DNA from: H2-BAC3 sp045863035
GTDB taxonomy: Bacteria; Bacteroidota; Ignavibacteria; Ignavibacteriales; Ignavibacteriaceae
Assembly: GCA_045863035.1 (NCBI GenBank)
Contig: BTUV01000003.1
Location: 102,525-166,524 of the forward strand
Direction of reading: 5' to 3'
Length of the DNA stretch: 64,000 nucleotides
The position numbers and the translations under genes were made by a program. The notes under the pieces were generated by a model. It saw only the letters and a list, made by a program, of their open reading frames with translations. It ran no database searches and was not told the origin of the DNA. Below are positions 62,168 through 64,000 of the stretch, piece after piece. The stretch's first letter is position 1, and each line of letters opens with the position of its first letter.

Positions 62168-63661
62168 ATGACACTCAGAAATAACTTATTCATTTTCATA
62201 CTGCTCTTTGCAGTCAGCACTTATACACAGGTAACTTCACACCGCTATTTTCAAACGTTTGATAACGGCGGTTCGGAAGGATATGCAGTGTTTTCTGCTG
62301 ATGTTGATATTTCCGTGCAAAACGGCGGAATGATACTCAACACCGCTTCATCGGAAATGATAAATATTATACTGCCCGTTGGGGCAACCACCGGTGATTT
62401 TAGTTACCGGATTATGAGCAGCGGCTCTGAAAATATAAGACAAGGTGGAATTGGCAGAGCAGGTTTCAAATCCGAAATTGGCGTGGTAATTAAAAATGAT
62501 ACGGTAAGGGTTTTTTACACGGTTGATATACAATCTTACCCCAACCCAAGTTTTACCATGCTCTATTCCGGAGCATTGCCTTCCGTTTACACAGGTATGC
62601 AGCTCAGCGGCACCCGCTCCGGCAATGATCTGATAGTAGCCGTGCAGATCAGCGGAATAACTATTTATCAGGGCACAATCCCTAACGCCGACCCTTCCCT
62701 GCTCTCCGGCTCTATGTATGTCTCAGTGCTGGGAGACGGTAACCCCTACAGCGTTTCTTTGGATGAAGTGGAAATAAATTACAACCCGTACGTATCATCG
62801 CCCGGTTCTTTTTCGGATGATTTCAGTAATCCTATTTCTCCATGGACAAGGTTCGGCGATTTTAACGTTATTGCCCAATCGGTAAATATCTCAGGCGGCA
62901 AACTTAACTTCATCTATAACGGCGCCAGCCCGACTATTCTGATGGCCACTCCGCCAGTGGGCGCAGTAAGAGATTTTACCTTCGAAGCTACCGGCTCGGG
63001 AACGCTCGGCTCAGATGGTGTCGGTGCGGTATCCAGAGGCGCAGACCTGAAACATTATATCACGGTCTTCTGGGAAGATGACAGCGTATATATCGGCTAT
63101 GCTGATGGATTTTATGAACCGGTAATAGCTGCGGCTGCATCTTCAAATGTACCCGGAACACGCTCTAAGGTTTCAATGACAACAAGCGGTTCAAATCAGG
63201 TTATTCAGCTCTATATGGATAATGCTCTTGTGATGACGGGAACAATAGTAAACCCCTCAGACCGGCTTAAATCCGGACACATCATGGTCAGTTACGAACG
63301 CACTAATCAAATCAATATCAGCATAGATGATGTAGTGACCACCTATACCGGCGTACTGACCGGCACGGATGAACAAGAGGTTATGCAGACGAGCAGTTTT
63401 TTGCTGTTGCAGAACTATCCGAATCCGTTTAATCCGTCAACAACAATCCGTTATACCTTAAATAAAAGCGGCGCGGTAAATCTGGTTCTTTATGATATGC
63501 TCGGAAACGCGGTAACAGAACTCGCCTCGGGTTTTCACGAAGCCGGAAGCCACACTGCAATACTTAATGCTGAAACCCATACTCTCAGCAGCGGAGTTTA
63601 TTATATACGGTTGCTAACAAGCGAAAAATCGCAAACCATAAAACTTTTACTTATAAAATAA
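62168..63661 (+). CDS. Exported protein with two LamG-like domains and a type IX sorting domain
   Basis: This 497-residue protein has a signal peptide (FIFILLFAVSTYTQ). Two similar beta-sandwich domains (about 20-200 and 215-395) share patterns such as SVSLDEVEINYNP and NISIDDVVTTYTG, suggesting an internal duplication of a concanavalin-like fold. The sorting domain (about 412-497, LLQNYPNPFNPSTTIRYTL...KLLLIK) is complete. It is probably a surface carbohydrate- or protein-binding factor; no catalytic residues are evident. It follows the cytochrome but is separated from it by a terminator. Confidence 0.85.
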   Translation: MTLRNNLFIFILLFAVSTYTQVTSHRYFQTFDNGGSEGYAVFSADVDISVQNGGMILNTASSEMINIILPVGATTGDFSYRIMSSGSENIRQGGIGRAGFKSEIGVVIKNDTVRVFYTVDIQSYPNPSFTMLYSGALPSVYTGMQLSGTRSGNDLIVAVQISGITIYQGTIPNADPSLLSGSMYVSVLGDGNPYSVSLDEVEINYNPYVSSPGSFSDDFSNPISPWTRFGDFNVIAQSVNISGGKLNFIYNGASPTILMATPPVGAVRDFTFEATGSGTLGSDGVGAVSRGADLKHYITVFWEDDSVYIGYADGFYEPVIAAAASSNVPGTRSKVSMTTSGSNQVIQLYMDNALVMTGTIVNPSDRLKSGHIMVSYERTNQINISIDDVVTTYTGVLTGTDEQEVMQTSSFLLLQNYPNPFNPSTTIRYTLNKSGAVNLVLYDMLGNAVTELASGFHEAGSHTAILNAETHTLSSGVYYIRLLTSEKSQTIKLLLIK

Positions 63662-63677
63662 TCAGCTTCCAAAAAAA

Positions 63678-63703
63678 GGCGGTCATAACCTGACCGCCTT
63701 TTT
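63678..63703 (+). terminator. Intrinsic terminator after the last exported protein
   Basis: Arms GGCGGTCA (63678-63685) and TGACCGCC (63691-63698) are followed by TTTTT and preceded by A7, so it can work in both directions. Confidence 0.85.
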
Positions 63704-64000
63704 ATCGTCCTGACTTCTGCCAAAATCTGACCAAATAAAAAAACATGAGAATACTTGGTAAAAGCGAAAATTTTCTCAGAATTTGTCATGCTAATTTTAG
63801 TGATAAATTAAAGAAATTTTCAGCTATAAAGAAAATGTCACAATAGCTAAGCTCCCACTTCTAATTTACAATGAACAATGTATAATTCTTTTAAGCCCCC
63901 TCTTTCCAATACAGATCCCGGCAAACACAAGTTTATTTTCTGCCGTAATAAATATTCAGTTAAAAATTACACTGTCGGGAGAGAGGGGGTTTGGGGGTGA
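63704..64000. other. Right-edge spacer, no gene seen
   Basis: No convincing frame. It contains ACAATGAACAATGTATAAT (63868-63886), related to the repeat at 12573. CCCCCTCTTTC (63896-63906) could pair with GAGAGAGGGGG near 63980. Confidence 0.35.

Noticed and set aside
61927..62184. 85-codon Ser/Thr-rich frame with a fair ribosome-binding site
   Set aside because: Overlaps the start of a well-supported gene in another frame, no family resemblance, low-complexity composition.
1..64000. tRNA, tmRNA, SRP RNA or rRNA genes
   Set aside because: No acceptor/T-arm pattern with a GTTCRANNC core in a foldable context and no rRNA blocks were seen; RNase P RNA is the only RNA gene recognised.

Overview
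The window looks like a chromosomal stretch of about 46% GC from an Ignavibacteria-type bacterium (Bacteroidota/Chlorobiota side). The main evidence is four exported proteins that end in a type IX secretion (Por) sorting domain with the QNYPNPFNP-x-T-x-I motif typical of that group. Bacteroidota-like promoters (TTG / TAnnTTTG) and an energy metabolism built on methylmalonyl-CoA and c-type cytochromes agree with this. A 100-base run of N (8652-8751) is a scaffold join inside an amidase gene.

Layout. 1-6253 (minus): the start of a glycoside hydrolase family 9 gene, then a compact operon for methylmalonyl-CoA mutase, epimerase and a Na+-translocating methylmalonyl-CoA decarboxylase, closed by a terminator. 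6542-8823 (plus): a membrane methyltransferase and an N-acetylmuramoyl-L-alanine amidase. 8824-9678: an array of 13 hairpin repeats. 9679-14243: a membrane-spanning LamG/propeller/SARP-type regulator, a cytochrome c and a WYL regulator. 14521-21254: a small unknown, a redox protein, a DASH cryptochrome, a polar amino-acid ABC importer and an exported unknown protein. 21342-26005: an RNA methyltransferase, RNase P RNA, recJ, ruvC and ruvA. 26468-31838: an FAH-family enzyme, an AI-2E permease, and an FKBP / glycosyltransferase / DUF4922 operon. 32137-36618: a single-chain restriction-modification enzyme and a DUF3095 protein. 36744-43707: a sorted exported protein, hemL, an ECF sigma/anti-sigma pair and tryptophanase. 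43762-46718: a small lipoprotein and a YCF48-like exported protein. 47213-52111: a five-gene operon (histidine kinase, NusG paralogue, TPR protein, sirtuin, radA). 52158-53947: an ATPase/TOPRIM pair resembling split OLD-type phage defence. 54486-59800: an RRM protein, a conserved exported protein, clpX, a TPR protein and a small TauE-like protein. 60087-63661: an octaheme cytochrome and another exported protein, both with sorting domains.

How it fits together. The first operon couples succinate/propionate interconversion to sodium pumping. The octaheme and monoheme cytochromes point to a respiratory electron-transfer role at or outside the cell surface. The sorting-domain proteins imply a type IX secretion machine encoded elsewhere. 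Defence-like genes (restriction-modification, ATPase/TOPRIM) sit among housekeeping genes.

Non-coding structure is unusually rich. There are tandem hairpins, 23-bp repeats, heptamer arrays joined directly to stop codons, dispersed intergenic cores with the sequence CCGAAGG, and a strong excess of the hexamer TATATA that is absent from the restriction-modification gene.
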